Source: Neisseria dentiae (GTDB lineage Bacteria; Pseudomonadota; Gammaproteobacteria; Burkholderiales; Neisseriaceae). Taken from it: a DNA stretch of 64,000 nt. Positions 17,068 through 25,801 of this stretch are shown one piece after another. The stretch lies in assembly GCF_024580525.1 (NCBI RefSeq), contig NZ_JANIKQ010000011.1:38378-102377 (forward strand), read 5' to 3'. The notes beneath the pieces are model-generated. The model had not been told where the DNA came from. It saw nothing but the letters and a program-made list of their open reading frames with translations, and did no database searches. The position numbers were made by a program, and so were the translations under genes. The number at the start of each line of letters is the position of its first letter. The first letter of the stretch is position 1.

Positions 17068-18468
17068 TCAGACGGCCTCCAACACCCTCACCGCCGCCTT
17101 ACCCTGCTTGAATTTGGCTTTCAACAGCGGCGGCAGGGTTTCGTCGAAATACCATTGCCCGTCGGGCAGCGCCAGCGCACCGCCTTCGCAATGCAACACC
17201 ACCGACCGCCCCGACAGATTGTCGCTTTCCACGATTTCGATTTTACGCGCCCTGCCCCAATCCGCCACCGGCAGATTGTGCGCCAACGAAGAGATACGGC
17301 GGTTTTGCACTTCGATGCCGTCCGCCGTGGCACAGCCGCCGTCGCAACGCCCCACTTCCTGCACAGGACACGGCACGCCTTTGGCATGGGTTTGCGGCAG
17401 AATATCGAGCGACGACGGGCACAAGCCGTGCGCCTGCGCCCACTCCGCCAGCGCGCGTTTGGCGGCTTTTTTGTGTATAAACAAACCGTTGGGCGGCTGC
17501 CGCCTGCTGCCTTCCGCCAGCGGCACCACCCGCGCCTGCAAACGCGCCTGCTCGTCGGGCGCAAACTGAACCGTTAAATAACGGTTGGCGCTTTCAGACG
17601 GCCTGATGCCGTATTGTTGTGCCAGTTGCGCTTTCAGCCACAGCGCATGAAGCGCCCCCAACGCCGGTATAAAACGCAGGCTGCCGGTTTCCAACACAAA
17701 CGGCTGGTTCTTTTTAAGATGCAGCATCGCCGCCACTTCGGCAAACGCCTTTTCATGCACGCGGATATCCAGCGCACACCCCCTGCCGTCAAGCCAAACC
17801 GACACGCCCGGCGTATCGGGCAGCGCATAAACCTGCTCCGCCAAATCCGCCCCCAACCAAGCCGGCGGCAGCTTCGGATTCATCAGCGCGCGGCAGTGGT
17901 TTTCCCATTCGCCGCCCTTCTCCGCCAAGCTGGCCTCCAAAAAATCGGCCAACGCCAACACATCGGTCATCGCACGGTGGCGGCTTTCCGCCCGAATACC
18001 GAAACGCTCGATGATGCTGTCGAGATTATGCTTGTGAAACTGCGGATAAAGGCGGCGCGACAATTGCACGCTGCACAAAGCCGGCGCGGCGAAATCCACG
18101 CCCGCACGCCGGAATTCGTGGCACAGAAAGGTGTAGTCGAAACGGCTGTTGTGCGCCACCAGCAGCGAGCCGCGCAACAGCGGCAGCAATTCGGCCGCCA
18201 AGTCGGCAAATAGCGGCGCACCGGCCACCATCTCATTACTGATGCCGGTTAAACGGGTAATAAACGCCGAAAGCGGCTGCTGCGGGTTCACCAACCATTC
18301 GTGCCGCTCTGCCCTGCCGTTTTCAAAGCGCAGCAACGCCACCTCGGTAATGCGGTCTTCAAACAGATTGCCGCCCGTCGATTCGATGTCCACCACGGCC
18401 ACCGACACGCCCAAACGGCCGAAACACGCCGCCAACAGCGGCCAACGATCAGAGGCTTGCGCCATCAT
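17068..18468 (-). CDS. DEDDh 3'-5' exonuclease with degenerate GIY-YIG-like domain
   Basis: 466 residues from ATG 18468 (GGAA upstream; two Met in a row). The N-terminal exonuclease domain has VVDIESTG (Asp27, Glu29), AHNSRFDYTFL (Asp) and HRAMTDVLALADF (His, Asp), the DEDDh set of DnaQ-like nucleases. Following it, LPDTPGVSVW and GALHALWLKAQLAQ match the start and end of a UvrC-type GIY-YIG domain, as in DnaQ-UvrC fusion proteins. The expected Tyr/Gly-Lys catalytic stretch between them is replaced by GCALDIRVHEKAF, so this domain is probably inactive. The C-terminal part has a Cys cluster (PCPVQEVGRCDGGC). Probable DNA repair or processing enzyme. A DUS lies inside the gene near 17594. Confidence 0.75.
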   Translation of the reverse strand: MMAQASDRWPLLAACFGRLGVSVAVVDIESTGGNLFEDRITEVALLRFENGRAERHEWLVNPQQPLSAFITRLTGISNEMVAGAPLFADLAAELLPLLRGSLLVAHNSRFDYTFLCHEFRRAGVDFAAPALCSVQLSRRLYPQFHKHNLDSIIERFGIRAESRHRAMTDVLALADFLEASLAEKGGEWENHCRALMNPKLPPAWLGADLAEQVYALPDTPGVSVWLDGRGCALDIRVHEKAFAEVAAMLHLKKNQPFVLETGSLRFIPALGALHALWLKAQLAQQYGIRPSESANRYLTVQFAPDEQARLQARVVPLAEGSRRQPPNGLFIHKKAAKRALAEWAQAHGLCPSSLDILPQTHAKGVPCPVQEVGRCDGGCATADGIEVQNRRISSLAHNLPVADWGRARKIEIVESDNLSGRSVVLHCEGGALALPDGQWYFDETLPPLLKAKFKQGKAAVRVLEAV

Positions 18469-18526
18469 ATTTCCGATTAAATTCAAATAACAGGCCGCCA
18501 TTCTACACTTTTTCGCCGGGTGCTGC

Positions 18527-18555
18527 TTGACAGCATTAACCGTGATTCCTATAAT
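18527..18555 (+). promoter_or_regulatory. Consensus sigma70 promoter for the tRNA pair
   Basis: Perfect -35 TTGACA (18527-18532), 17-bp spacer, perfect -10 TATAAT (18550-18555). The tRNA-Arg 5-prime end is 14 bases downstream of the -10, as expected for a stable-RNA promoter. Confidence 0.9.
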
Positions 18556-18568
18556 ACGCATCTTTCAC

Positions 18569-18645
18569 GCACCCGTAGCTCAGTTGGATAGAGTATCTGG
18601 CTACGAACCAGAGGGTCGGGCGTTCGAATCGCTCCGGGTGCGCCA
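18569..18645 (+). tRNA. tRNA-Arg (anticodon ACG)
   Basis: 77 nt including an encoded CCA. Cloverleaf: acceptor GCACCCG/CGGGTGC, D-arm AGCTCAGTTGGATAGAGT, anticodon stem TCTGG-CTACGAA-CCAGA with anticodon ACG, and T-loop GTTCGAATC. It reads CGN arginine codons after A34 deamination. Confidence 0.95.
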
Positions 18646-18659
18646 CAGTTTATTTATCC

Positions 18660-18734
18660 GCGCCCATCGTCTAGCGGTTAGGACATCGCCCTTTCACGGC
18701 GGTAACCGGGGTTCGATTCCCCGTGGGCGTGCCA
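18660..18734 (+). tRNA. tRNA-Glu (anticodon TTC)
   Basis: 75 nt including CCA. Acceptor GCGCCCA pairs with TGGGCGT (one G-U); anticodon loop TTTCACG gives TTC; T-loop GTTCGATTC. It is co-transcribed with tRNA-Arg, 14 bases apart. Its 3-prime part is overlapped on the other strand by the extended reading frame of the thioesterase gene. Confidence 0.95.
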
Positions 18735-19246
18735 TATAAAAACAAAGCCCTTGAAGATTTCAAGGGCTTTGTTTTTTCATTCACATTCATTACCAAACAG
18801 GCCGTCTGAACCCGTTTTTCAGACGGCCTGCATATCTTCCCCAACCTTTCCGGCAAACGGCAGACTTTCTGCGCGGCATAATCGAAGCACACCATACCCG
18901 TTTGCACTTTGGCAATACTGCGGCCGTCGCTTTCGCGGCTGATGTGGTAAAGCAACGCAAAGCCGCTGCGGCCGATGTCGTCTGCGCCCATTTCCACCGC
19001 CAGCTCATCGCCGTGATGCGCCTGCGCCAAATACTGAACCGCCGCATCCGCCATAATCAAGCCTGCCCCGCCTGCATCCAGCTCGCTGAAACCGTGCCGC
19101 GCAAGCCAGCGCATACGGCACTCATGGCACAAACGCAACACCGCATCATTGGCCAGATGGTTGCCGTAATTGATATCGCCGATTTGCACCGTGAGGCCGG
19201 TGCGGAACAAAACCTTTTCAGGCAAAGGCAGATTGATGCGCGGCAT
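18671..19246 (-). CDS. Hot-dog fold acyl-CoA thioesterase with non-native C-terminal tail
   Basis: 191 residues starting at ATG 19246 behind TTGGAGGG. The first about 140 residues look like a 4HBT thioesterase: [27 protein letters not shown] is the hot-dog opening with the catalytic-region Asn/His, followed by [17 protein letters not shown] and [16 protein letters not shown] strands. Family members usually stop near there. Here the frame continues through an inverted DUS pair (18799-18829), the tRNA terminator and into the antisense of tRNA-Glu, stopping at TAG 18671-18673. The last about 50 residues (from [10 protein letters not shown]) are therefore translated repeat and RNA-gene sequence. 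It should hydrolyse acyl-CoA in the cytoplasm; the substrate is unknown. Confidence 0.75.
   Translation of the reverse strand: MPRINLPLPEKVLFRTGLTVQIGDINYGNHLANDAVLRLCHECRMRWLARHGFSELDAGGAGLIMADAAVQYLAQAHHGDELAVEMGADDIGRSGFALLYHISRESDGRSIAKVQTGMVCFDYAAQKVCRLPERLGKICRPSEKRVQTACLVMNVNEKTKPLKSSRALFLYGTPTGNRTPVTAVKGRCPNR
18744..18777 (+). terminator. Intrinsic terminator of the tRNA operon
   Basis: A 12-bp perfect stem AAAGCCCTTGAA/TTCAAGGGCTTT with a GAT loop, followed by GTTTTTT. Confidence 0.9.
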
Positions 19247-19437
19247 AAAAACCCTCCAAACAAAAATAACAGCTTGAAACCATTGCCAACCGGCAACAGC
19301 CCAAAGCGTTATTGTAACGGATTCTGCACAAAAACCGCCCGCCTGCGCAACGCTTCTCTTCCGCCGCTTCCCACTTTCGGCGGCAGATTATTCAGACGGC
19401 CTATTTTTGTTGTCGCGTGTAGTTTTCAGGGCGAAAC

Positions 19438-19446
19438 TGATATAAT
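19438..19446 (+). promoter_or_regulatory. Extended -10 promoter of fba
   Basis: TGATATAAT (extended -10 TGnTATAAT) lies 44 bases before the fba ATG. No good -35 is seen at the right distance, as is common for extended -10 promoters. Confidence 0.55.
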
Positions 19447-19489
19447 TTGCCTGTTATTCAATATTTCACCCAGATTTGGAGGATTTTCT

Positions 19490-20554
19490 ATGGCACTCGT
19501 ATCCATGCGCCAGCTGCTCGACCATGCCGCCGAAAACAGCTACGGCCTGCCCGCTTTCAACGTGAACAACCTCGAACAAATGCGCGCGATTATGGAAGCC
19601 GCCGACCAAGTTAACGCCCCCGTTATCGTGCAGGCCAGTGCCGGCGCGCGCAAATATGCCGGCGCGCCGTTTCTGCGCCACCTGATTCTGGCGGCCATCG
19701 AAGAATTCCCGCACATTCCCGTGGTAATGCACCAAGACCACGGTGCCTCGCCCGACGTATGCCAACGTTCCATCCAGCTCGGTTTCAGCTCGGTGATGAT
19801 GGACGGCTCGCTGCTCGAAGACGGCAAAACCCCGTCCACCTACGAATATAACGCCGAAGTAACCCGCAAAGTGGTAGAGTTTTCCCATGCCTGCGGCGTA
19901 TCGGTCGAAGGCGAAATCGGCGTTTTGGGCAATCTGGAAACCGGCGAGGCAGGCGAAGAAGACGGCGTGGGTGCGGCCGGCAAACTCTCCCACGACCAAA
20001 TGCTCACCAGCGTGGAAGATGCCACCCGCTTCGTGCGCGACACGGGTGTGGACGCGCTGGCGATTGCCATCGGTACCAGCCACGGTGCCTACAAATTCAC
20101 CCGCCCCCCCACCGGCGACGTTTTGCGCATCGACCGCATCAAAGAAATCCATGCTGCCCTGCCCAACACCCACATCGTGATGCACGGCTCCAGCTCGGTG
20201 CCGCAGGAATGGCTGAAAATCATCAACGAACACGGCGGCAACATCGGCGAAACCTACGGCGTGCCGGTGGAAGAAATCGTGGAAGGCATCAAACACGGCG
20301 TGCGCAAAGTCAACATCGACACCGACCTGCGCCTGGCCTCCACCGGCGCCATCCGCAAATTCATGGCCGAAAACCCCGCCGAATTCGATCCGCGCAAATA
20401 TCTGGCCAAAACCGTAGAAGCCATGAAACAAATCTGTATCGACCGCTACACCGCGTTCGGCTGCGAAGGCCAGGCCGGCAAAATCAAACCGGTTTCACTG
20501 GAAAAAATGGCCGCCCGCTATGCCAAAGGCGAACTCAACCAGATTGTGAAATAA
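19490..20554 (+). CDS. fba: Class II fructose-bisphosphate aldolase
   Basis: 354 residues, full length for the class II enzyme. ATG 19490 follows TTTGGAGGATT. Zinc-binding and active-site blocks: VVMHQDHG with the paired His and catalytic Asp, [47 protein letters not shown] with His, [10 protein letters not shown] with His, and [13 protein letters not shown] for phosphate binding. It interconverts fructose-1,6-bisphosphate with DHAP and glyceraldehyde-3-phosphate; in Neisseria, which mostly lack phosphofructokinase, it works largely in gluconeogenesis. Neisserial Fba is also reported on the cell surface. The gene has its own promoter and a DUS-pair terminator, so it is monocistronic. Confidence 0.95.
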   Translation: MALVSMRQLLDHAAENSYGLPAFNVNNLEQMRAIMEAADQVNAPVIVQASAGARKYAGAPFLRHLILAAIEEFPHIPVVMHQDHGASPDVCQRSIQLGFSSVMMDGSLLEDGKTPSTYEYNAEVTRKVVEFSHACGVSVEGEIGVLGNLETGEAGEEDGVGAAGKLSHDQMLTSVEDATRFVRDTGVDALAIAIGTSHGAYKFTRPPTGDVLRIDRIKEIHAALPNTHIVMHGSSSVPQEWLKIINEHGGNIGETYGVPVEEIVEGIKHGVRKVNIDTDLRLASTGAIRKFMAENPAEFDPRKYLAKTVEAMKQICIDRYTAFGCEGQAGKIKPVSLEKMAARYAKGELNQIVK

Positions 20555-20589
20555 ACCGCTCAAACACACACACGTTCTAACAAAACCAA

Positions 20590-20617
20590 AGGCCGTCTGA
20601 AACTTTTCAGACGGCCT
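20590..20617 (+). terminator. DUS-pair terminator after fba
   Basis: AGGCCGTCTGAA and TTCAGACGGCCT with a 4-base loop, followed by TTTTAG. Confidence 0.8.
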
Positions 20618-20774
20618 TTTAGCACGGTTTTACACAGAATGAATAAAAAACCACACCGCAACCCCGAATCAGCAAATTCACGTTAAGCAACATTGCCCTG
20701 CACGGCCGCTTTTATTTAGAATTTTAAACATGATACTTATATCCCAAACTACCCTAAAAAATGGAGTGTCCATT

Positions 20775-20981
20775 ATGAAAGCCAAATTATACCTATGCAC
20801 AACAGCTATATTGATGCTCTCTGCCTGTGTAAATGTAATACCTCCAGATGAAGATGATCATTATGTATATCATGAGTATGACGTACCTTCGTCTCCCGGT
20901 GGAAGTTACTATGAGTATCATGAATACAAAACACCTCCTCGCGGTGATTATTATGAATATCATGAATACGGTGTTGACTGA
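20775..20981 (+). CDS. Small Tyr/His/Glu-repeat lipoprotein
   Basis: 68 residues from ATG 20775, which has ATGGAGTG upstream. A short lipoprotein signal ends at the lipobox MLSAC (Cys16 or so), so the mature protein is about 53 residues, attached to a membrane by lipid. The mature part is three imperfect copies of a Y-x-YHEY unit (YVYHEY, YYEYHEY, YYEYHEY) joined by Pro/Gly-rich links (DVPSSPGGS, KTPPRGD). The gene is AT-richer than its neighbours. I know no family for it; the His/Glu/Tyr density could suit metal or cell-wall binding, but that is a guess. Confidence 0.7.
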   Translation: MKAKLYLCTTAILMLSACVNVIPPDEDDHYVYHEYDVPSSPGGSYYEYHEYKTPPRGDYYEYHEYGVD

Positions 20982-21090
20982 TTAAGTCGAATGCAAACCA
21001 TTTAAAATGGGTTGTCAAAAAGTCAATAATGTCATACTTGACTTCGCCTCCCTTTCTTTAATGGAGTGCGAAATACCAGCTACCCCATCC

Positions 21091-21126
21091 AAACGGTTAC
21101 CTGAACAATCAAGGTAACCGTTTTTT
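21091..21126 (+). terminator. Intrinsic terminator
   Basis: Stem AACGGTTACCT/AGGTAACCGTT followed by TTTTTT. It is 110 bp after the small lipoprotein gene and is the first T-tract hairpin downstream of it. Confidence 0.75.
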
Positions 21127-21195
21127 CATTTTAAGACGTGTTTCTCGTCCATATTTTCCACAATTAGCCCCTTTATCGGGGTGCCCATTGCCTTT

Positions 21196-21394
21196 TCAGG
21201 CAGCAGCAGGCACACGAAGCCTGTTGGCTGCCTTTAGCAGGTTCAGGCATACCGCTTTCAAATGGCTTTGCGCCAGCACTTTCCGTAAACCAAAATAACG
21301 CGCTCTTTTGCAGCCGAATTTCCAGTGCAGCGTACCGAAGGTTTGCTCGACCACATAGCGCACTTTCGACAGCTGCGTATTGCGCTGCCATCAG
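21196..21394 (-). pseudogene. C-terminal fragment of an IS5-family transposase
   Basis: Read on the minus strand in the frame that stops at 21196-21198, about 66 residues give WQRNTQLSKVRYVVEQTFG..., then ARYFGLRKVLAQSHLKA and LNLLKAANRL. This is the conserved end of IS5/IS1106-type transposases (RYxVEQxFG, KARYxGLxK). The rest of the gene upstream is missing and replaced by unrelated AT-rich DNA. Confidence 0.8.
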
Positions 21395-21455
21395 GGCATG
21401 AAAAAAGACAATAAGGTTAGGTTTATTAAAGATTATTTCTCTATTGAGAAGCCTG

Positions 21456-21517
21456 AATAGCACCCAAAATATCCCTTAGAGAGGTGCTACTCCAAAATAG
21501 CACCCATTTTGTCCCTT
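21456..21517. repeat. AATAGCACCC direct repeat with hairpin
   Basis: AATAGCACCC occurs at 21456 and 21496, each followed a few bases later by TCCCTTA. TAGCACC (21458-21464) also pairs with GGTGCTA (21483-21489). Origin unknown. Confidence 0.5.
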
Positions 21518-21611
21518 ACGCCAAAATTTACACAATCCGACTTTTTCCAACAACTTGCTTAGTAGACATTCCGTTATGCTCGGGCCAAACCCAATTATCA
21601 CACATGTACTT

Positions 21612-22511
21612 TTATTCAGCCGATTCACCGGATGCCGCCGCAAAAGCCTCCTGCAACACCCGAAGCGCCGCCTCGGTTTTGGCCGACTGCACGCGATAGG
21701 AAGTTACGGCGTAAAGATTCACCACCGGCAGCGACCATTCCGGCAGCACTACGGCCAAACGCCCCTGCCGCACATACTGCCGCACCTCCCCTTCCAATTG
21801 CAGCGACAGCCCCACGCCGCCCGCCGTGAGCGAACGCACAGTGGCAAGCTGGTTGCACGGCATACTGTCGGCAATGTCGAGCAGATAGCTTTCCGTGCCG
21901 TGCCTGAGCGTGATGCGTACCGGCAGAAAATGCAGCCAGCGGTGGCCGTGAAGCTGCTCCGGGCGCGTTATCGGCGGATGCTGCGCCAGATAATCGGGTG
22001 CCGCGCAAATCTGCCACGGCCACGCCACCAAATGGCGGGCAATCAAATCGGGGTTGTCGAGCGAATGCTCGCCGCCGCGTATGGCGATATCGATGCCGCC
22101 CTGCTGCAAATCGAGCAAACGGTCGCCCACGTGCAGCACGGGGCGGATATTCGGATATTCGCGCTGCAAACGCTTCAAGGCCGCCTGAAACATTTGCGTG
22201 TCGGCAATGCCCGACGTAATCGCCAGATGCACTTCGCCCGCCGCCTCGGTTTTCAGGTTGTCGAGCGCGGTTTGCGTGTCGGCAAGCGTGCGGCGCAAAC
22301 GGCCGCAATGCACGGCCAGCGCCCGCCCCGCGTCGGTGGGTGCCAGATGGCGGGTGCTGCGGTTGAGCAGCTTCACGCCGTGCAGGCTTTCCAAACGGGT
22401 AATGTGCTGGCTGACTGCGGAAGGCGTCATGCCCAGTGCGGCGGCGGCGGCGTTCATGCTGCCGTGTTCGAGCACGGCGGCAAACACCAGCAGCGGTTTG
22501 ATGTCTTGCAT
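21612..22511 (-). CDS. LysR-family transcriptional regulator
   Basis: 299 residues. The N-terminal winged HTH is clear: LLVFAAVLEHGSMNAAAAALGMTPSAVSQHITRLESLHGVKLLNRSTR (residues 7-54). The rest has the two-lobed effector-binding fold (GEVHLAITSGIADTQMF, GGIDIAIRGGEHSLDN). It is divergent from the NAD(P)-binding protein gene at 22641, the usual arrangement for a LysR regulator and its target, so it probably controls that gene and itself from the 129-bp spacer. A DUS lies directly before its start codon. Confidence 0.9.
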   Translation of the reverse strand: MQDIKPLLVFAAVLEHGSMNAAAAALGMTPSAVSQHITRLESLHGVKLLNRSTRHLAPTDAGRALAVHCGRLRRTLADTQTALDNLKTEAAGEVHLAITSGIADTQMFQAALKRLQREYPNIRPVLHVGDRLLDLQQGGIDIAIRGGEHSLDNPDLIARHLVAWPWQICAAPDYLAQHPPITRPEQLHGHRWLHFLPVRITLRHGTESYLLDIADSMPCNQLATVRSLTAGGVGLSLQLEGEVRQYVRQGRLAVVLPEWSLPVVNLYAVTSYRVQSAKTEAALRVLQEAFAAASGESAE

Positions 22512-22640
22512 TTTTCAGACGGCCTCAACATTGTTTAGTTAAGCTTAAAAATATAATCAGTAAATCAGGGATTATCAAGCGCTTCAAGCGGCCTTATACT
22601 GCACCTGTCTTAACAAACAACATCCAAGAAAGGAAACATC
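22512..22640. promoter_or_regulatory. Divergent LysR/target promoter region
   Basis: 129-bp AT-rich spacer. Rightward promoter candidate: TTATCA (22572-22577), 17-bp gap, TATACT (22595-22600), then AAGAAAGGAAAC before ATG 22641. Expected to hold the LysR regulator binding site; no unambiguous T-N11-A site was chosen. Confidence 0.45.
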
Positions 22641-23300
22641 ATGAAAATCGCAGTTATCGGTGCAACAGGTTATGTGGGCAATGCCGTGGTGCAGGAGCTG
22701 GCCGCACGCGGCCATGAAGTAACCGCTTTCGCCCGCAACACCGGCAAAGTGTTTCAAGCGCCCAACGTTGATGCCGTGGCCGCCGACGTAACCGCCGCCG
22801 ACTTTGCCGGCCGTCTGAAAGGTTTCGATGCCGTGGTGAGCGCGTTCAACCCCGGCTGGAACAACCCCAATATCGGCGCGGACTTCACCCGCGGCGCGAA
22901 TGCCATCGTTGAAGCCGCCAAAGCCGCGCAAGTGCCGTATCTCTTGGTGGTGGGCGGCGCGGGCAGCCTGTATGTTGCGCCCGGTCTGCAAGTGATTGAC
23001 ACCCCCGCTTTCCCCAAAGAAATCTACGACGGCGCCAACGCCGCCCGCAACCTCTTAACCGCCCTGCAACAACGCAGCGACGTTAACTGGGCATTCGTTT
23101 CCCCGCCCGCCCGTTTGGGTGCCGACGGCGGTTTCAACGAAGAGCGCACCGGCCGCTACCGTTTAGGCAAAGATGATTTGCTGATGGAAAGCAGCGAGGT
23201 GCCCGCCGGCATCAGCGTGGCCGACCTGGCCGTGGCCATTGCGGACGATGTCGAGCAAAAAGCGCACCTGCACCAACGCTTTACCGTTGCGGCCGAATAA
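22641..23300 (+). CDS. NAD(P)-binding NmrA/atypical-SDR protein
   Basis: 219 residues. The N-terminal Rossmann motif GATGYVGNAVVQEL (residues 8-21) is the GxxGxxG of NmrA-like/atypical SDR proteins. AFARNTGKV and VDAVAADVTAAD strands, FDAVVSAFNPGW and VPYLLVVGGAGSLYV follow in the usual order. Such proteins are cytoplasmic NADPH-dependent reductases or redox sensors. It is divergent from a LysR regulator, with a strong AAGAAAGGAAAC ribosome-binding site. Substrate unknown. Confidence 0.85.
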   Translation: MKIAVIGATGYVGNAVVQELAARGHEVTAFARNTGKVFQAPNVDAVAADVTAADFAGRLKGFDAVVSAFNPGWNNPNIGADFTRGANAIVEAAKAAQVPYLLVVGGAGSLYVAPGLQVIDTPAFPKEIYDGANAARNLLTALQQRSDVNWAFVSPPARLGADGGFNEERTGRYRLGKDDLLMESSEVPAGISVADLAVAIADDVEQKAHLHQRFTVAAE

Positions 23301-23711
23301 TCCGCCGTTATGCTCAGGCCGAGACCTTGGCAAAAATGCCTTAAGGCCGAGACCTTTGCAAAAATACCTTAAGGCCGTCTGAAATGCTTAAATCCCGTCA
23401 TTCCCGCGCAGGCGGGAATCCAGATGGAAATATTGAAGTATTGATTAAACAAATACTTGGATGCCAAGCGTCTGGATTCCCGCCTGCGCGGGAATGACGG
23501 AGTTCAGCTTTTTTAGATAGCAATTTGAATTTTGCAAAGGTCTCAGGCCGTCTGAAATACCCAAACGCCGTCATGCCCGGGCTTGACCGGAGTATCTGCT
23601 GCTTCTTTATAAACAATAAGATACCCGGGCCAAGCCCAGGTATCTTGCAACCACTTCAACACTCGAAACGGGTCTTGCAAAAATGCAGCCCTTTCCAAGC
23701 CTAACCGCCGG
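23301..23711. repeat. NIME-like mosaic of dRS3, MITE ends, DUS and palindromic arms
   Basis: No gene. Two GAGACCTTTGCAAAA-type ends (23328 with one change, 23349) face a TTTTGCAAAGGTCTC end (23530-23544). Between them are two inverted dRS3 repeats, ATTCCCGCGCAGGCGGGAAT (23400-23419) and its partner (23476-23495), around a 56-bp core, matching the neisserial intergenic mosaic element layout. Then comes a two-arm element of the other palindrome family (23569-23646). Confidence 0.8.
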
Positions 23712-25235
23712 CTACTTCAACATATTCTTAATCACGCCCATCACACTGCGGGAAATGGCGCGGGTAACCTGTTTGTTGATTTGGTTGCCCACCGAATCGG
23801 CCAAATCATAGGCAACGCCCTGGTTGGCCTTTTTGCGGCTGCCGAACAGTCCGCCCAAAAAGCCGCCGACCACGCCGTTTTGCTGCGGTTGCGCAGCGGC
23901 GGTTTTTTCGGCTTTGGCCTGCTCTTTGGCGGCGGTTTCCGCAGCTTCGGTTTCGGCCTGTTTGGCTTCCAACTCTGCCAGCGCTTCATAGGCCGAATAA
24001 TTGTCTACCATATCTTTATAGTGGCGGTACAAAATATCGCTTTGGTATTTGGCATCGCGCTCGGCGGCGGGCAGCGGGGTCAGGTTGGATTGCGGCGGCA
24101 GCACAAAAGCACGCTCCACCGGCGCGGGCATGCCTTTTTCGTCGAGAAACGATACCAGTGCTTCGCCCACGCCCAATTCGGCAATGGCTTCGGCCACGTT
24201 AACGTTGGGGTTAGTGCGGAAGGTTTCGGCAGCGGCTTTCACGGCTTTCTGATCGCGCGGGGTAAACGCGCGCAGGGCGTGCTGCACGCGGTTGCCGAGC
24301 TGGCCGAGAATGGTGTCGGGCAAATCAAGCGGGTTTTGGGTAACGAAATACACGCCCACGCCCTTCGAGCGGATCAGCCGCACCACTTGTTCGATCTGCT
24401 CCACCAGCGCAGACGGGGCGTTGTCGAACAGCAAATGCGCTTCATCGAAAAACATCACGAATTTGGGCTTTTCCAAATCGCCCACTTCCGGCAGGGTTTC
24501 AAACAGTTCGGCCAGCATCCACAGCAAAAACGCGCTATACATGCGCGGCGAGCGCATCAGCTTTTCGGAATTCAAAATGTTGATTACGCCTTTGCTGCCC
24601 TCGGTCTGCATCCAGTCTTCAAGATTCAAGGCCGGCTCGCCGAACAGGTTTTCGGCGCCTTCGTTTTCGAGCGTGAGCAGTTGGCGCTGCACCGCGCCCA
24701 CGCTGGCGGGCGATACGTTGCCGTATTTGGCACGGTATTCGGCGGCATTGTCGGAAACGTGTTTGAGCAGGCCGCGCAAGTCTTTCAGGTCGATTAAGTG
24801 CCAGCCGTTGTCGTCGGCCACTTTGAACACCAGATTAAGCAACCCTTCTTGGGTGTCGTTCAGATTCATCAGGCGCGCCAGCAGCATCGGCCCCATTTCG
24901 GAAATGGTTACGCGCACGGGAATACCGGTTTCGCCGAACACGTCCCAAAAGCGCACGGGAAAACTTTGCAGCCAGTCGGCACCCAAACCGAATTCGGCGA
25001 TGCGCTCGCCCACTTTGCCGCTGTTTTCACCGGCATTGGCGATGCCCGACAAATCACCTTTCACGTCGGCCAGAAACACGGGAATACCCGCGCCGCTGAA
25101 GGCTTCGGCCATACGGCGCAGGGTAACGGTTTTACCCGTGCCCGTGGCACCGGCGATCAAACCGTGGCGGTTGGCCATTTTGCCTTGGATTTCAAGCGTG
25201 TTGCCGCCTGCGCGGGCGATTGGGAAGGTGGTCAT
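23712..25235 (-). CDS. HerA-like DUF853 ATPase (YjgR type)
   Basis: 507 residues. Walker A GATGTGKT (residues 29-36), ADVKGDLSG, a Walker B FVMFFDEAHLLF and a sensor-like VYFVTQNPLDLPD followed by QHALRAFTPRDQKAV give the HerA/FtsK-type P-loop core of DUF853 proteins. A charged Glu/Ala coiled-coil stretch (about residues 410-450) and a Gly-rich GGFLGGLFGSRKK tail follow. The physiological role is not settled; family members are annotated as possible helicases or translocases. It appears monocistronic. Confidence 0.85.
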   Translation of the reverse strand: MTTFPIARAGGNTLEIQGKMANRHGLIAGATGTGKTVTLRRMAEAFSGAGIPVFLADVKGDLSGIANAGENSGKVGERIAEFGLGADWLQSFPVRFWDVFGETGIPVRVTISEMGPMLLARLMNLNDTQEGLLNLVFKVADDNGWHLIDLKDLRGLLKHVSDNAAEYRAKYGNVSPASVGAVQRQLLTLENEGAENLFGEPALNLEDWMQTEGSKGVINILNSEKLMRSPRMYSAFLLWMLAELFETLPEVGDLEKPKFVMFFDEAHLLFDNAPSALVEQIEQVVRLIRSKGVGVYFVTQNPLDLPDTILGQLGNRVQHALRAFTPRDQKAVKAAAETFRTNPNVNVAEAIAELGVGEALVSFLDEKGMPAPVERAFVLPPQSNLTPLPAAERDAKYQSDILYRHYKDMVDNYSAYEALAELEAKQAETEAAETAAKEQAKAEKTAAAQPQQNGVVGGFLGGLFGSRKKANQGVAYDLADSVGNQINKQVTRAISRSVMGVIKNMLK

Positions 25236-25801
25236 AACATTTCCTTACTGATAGTGTGATAGATGTGGGCGTATTGTCTTATGAAACACCGCCGCGTGCA
25301 AATATGGCGAGGCCTTTGCAAAAACACCCTCAAGGCCGTCTGAAAACTTAACGCAGACACACGGTTTCCGCCCCTGTCCGTCATTGCCGGGCTTGACTCA
25401 AGTATCTTGGATTTCGGCAACATGAGATACTCGGGTCAAGCCCGAGTATGACGCGTGTACTTTTTATTAAGTTGATTCGCTATAGTTTGGCTAATAAACT
25501 GCCGCCATAAACCTTACCAAGGTCTCAATTTTTATGATGTTGATGTACAACAGTTTTAACCCAGATGCAGACACAGAATAGAAAAGAAGCCGTCTGAAAA
25601 TTTCAGACGGCCTTAAAAAATAAAATCGATGAAAAGGAATGTAAACCAGCTGAAACTGTTGCCTTGTTTACGTAACGAATATTAACAAATATAAACAAAT
25701 TGCGCAAGAACTTTTTACAAAATATCTTTAAATTATTGGAAACTTTGTCAAAATAGTCTTATTTTGTGAACTTATGTTAATATTTATTTGCAAACGTCAT
25801 A
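25236..25801. other. Repeat and AT-rich intergenic region
   Basis: No gene. Contains a partial MITE end (GAGGCCTTTGCAAAAA, 25311), a DUS, a two-arm palindromic element (25379-25453), a DUS-pair hairpin (25587-25613) and then about 185 bp of very AT-rich DNA (25616-25800, e.g. AATATTAACAAATATAAACA) immediately after the prfA stop. That stretch could hold the herA-like promoter on the minus strand. Confidence 0.65.

Larger units (their letters stand above)
20982..21611. other. Gene-poor 630-bp region with IS remnant and hairpins
   Basis: Holds an intrinsic terminator (21091-21126), the IS5-family remnant at 21196-21394, a 40-bp direct repeat with hairpin (21456-21517) and a decayed palindromic repeat (about 21568-21603, GTTATGCTCGGGCC...). 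No intact gene. Confidence 0.7.

Noticed and set aside
21173..21463. 96-residue frame as a gene
   Set aside because: It is out of frame with the IS5 transposase remnant, which explains the sequence.
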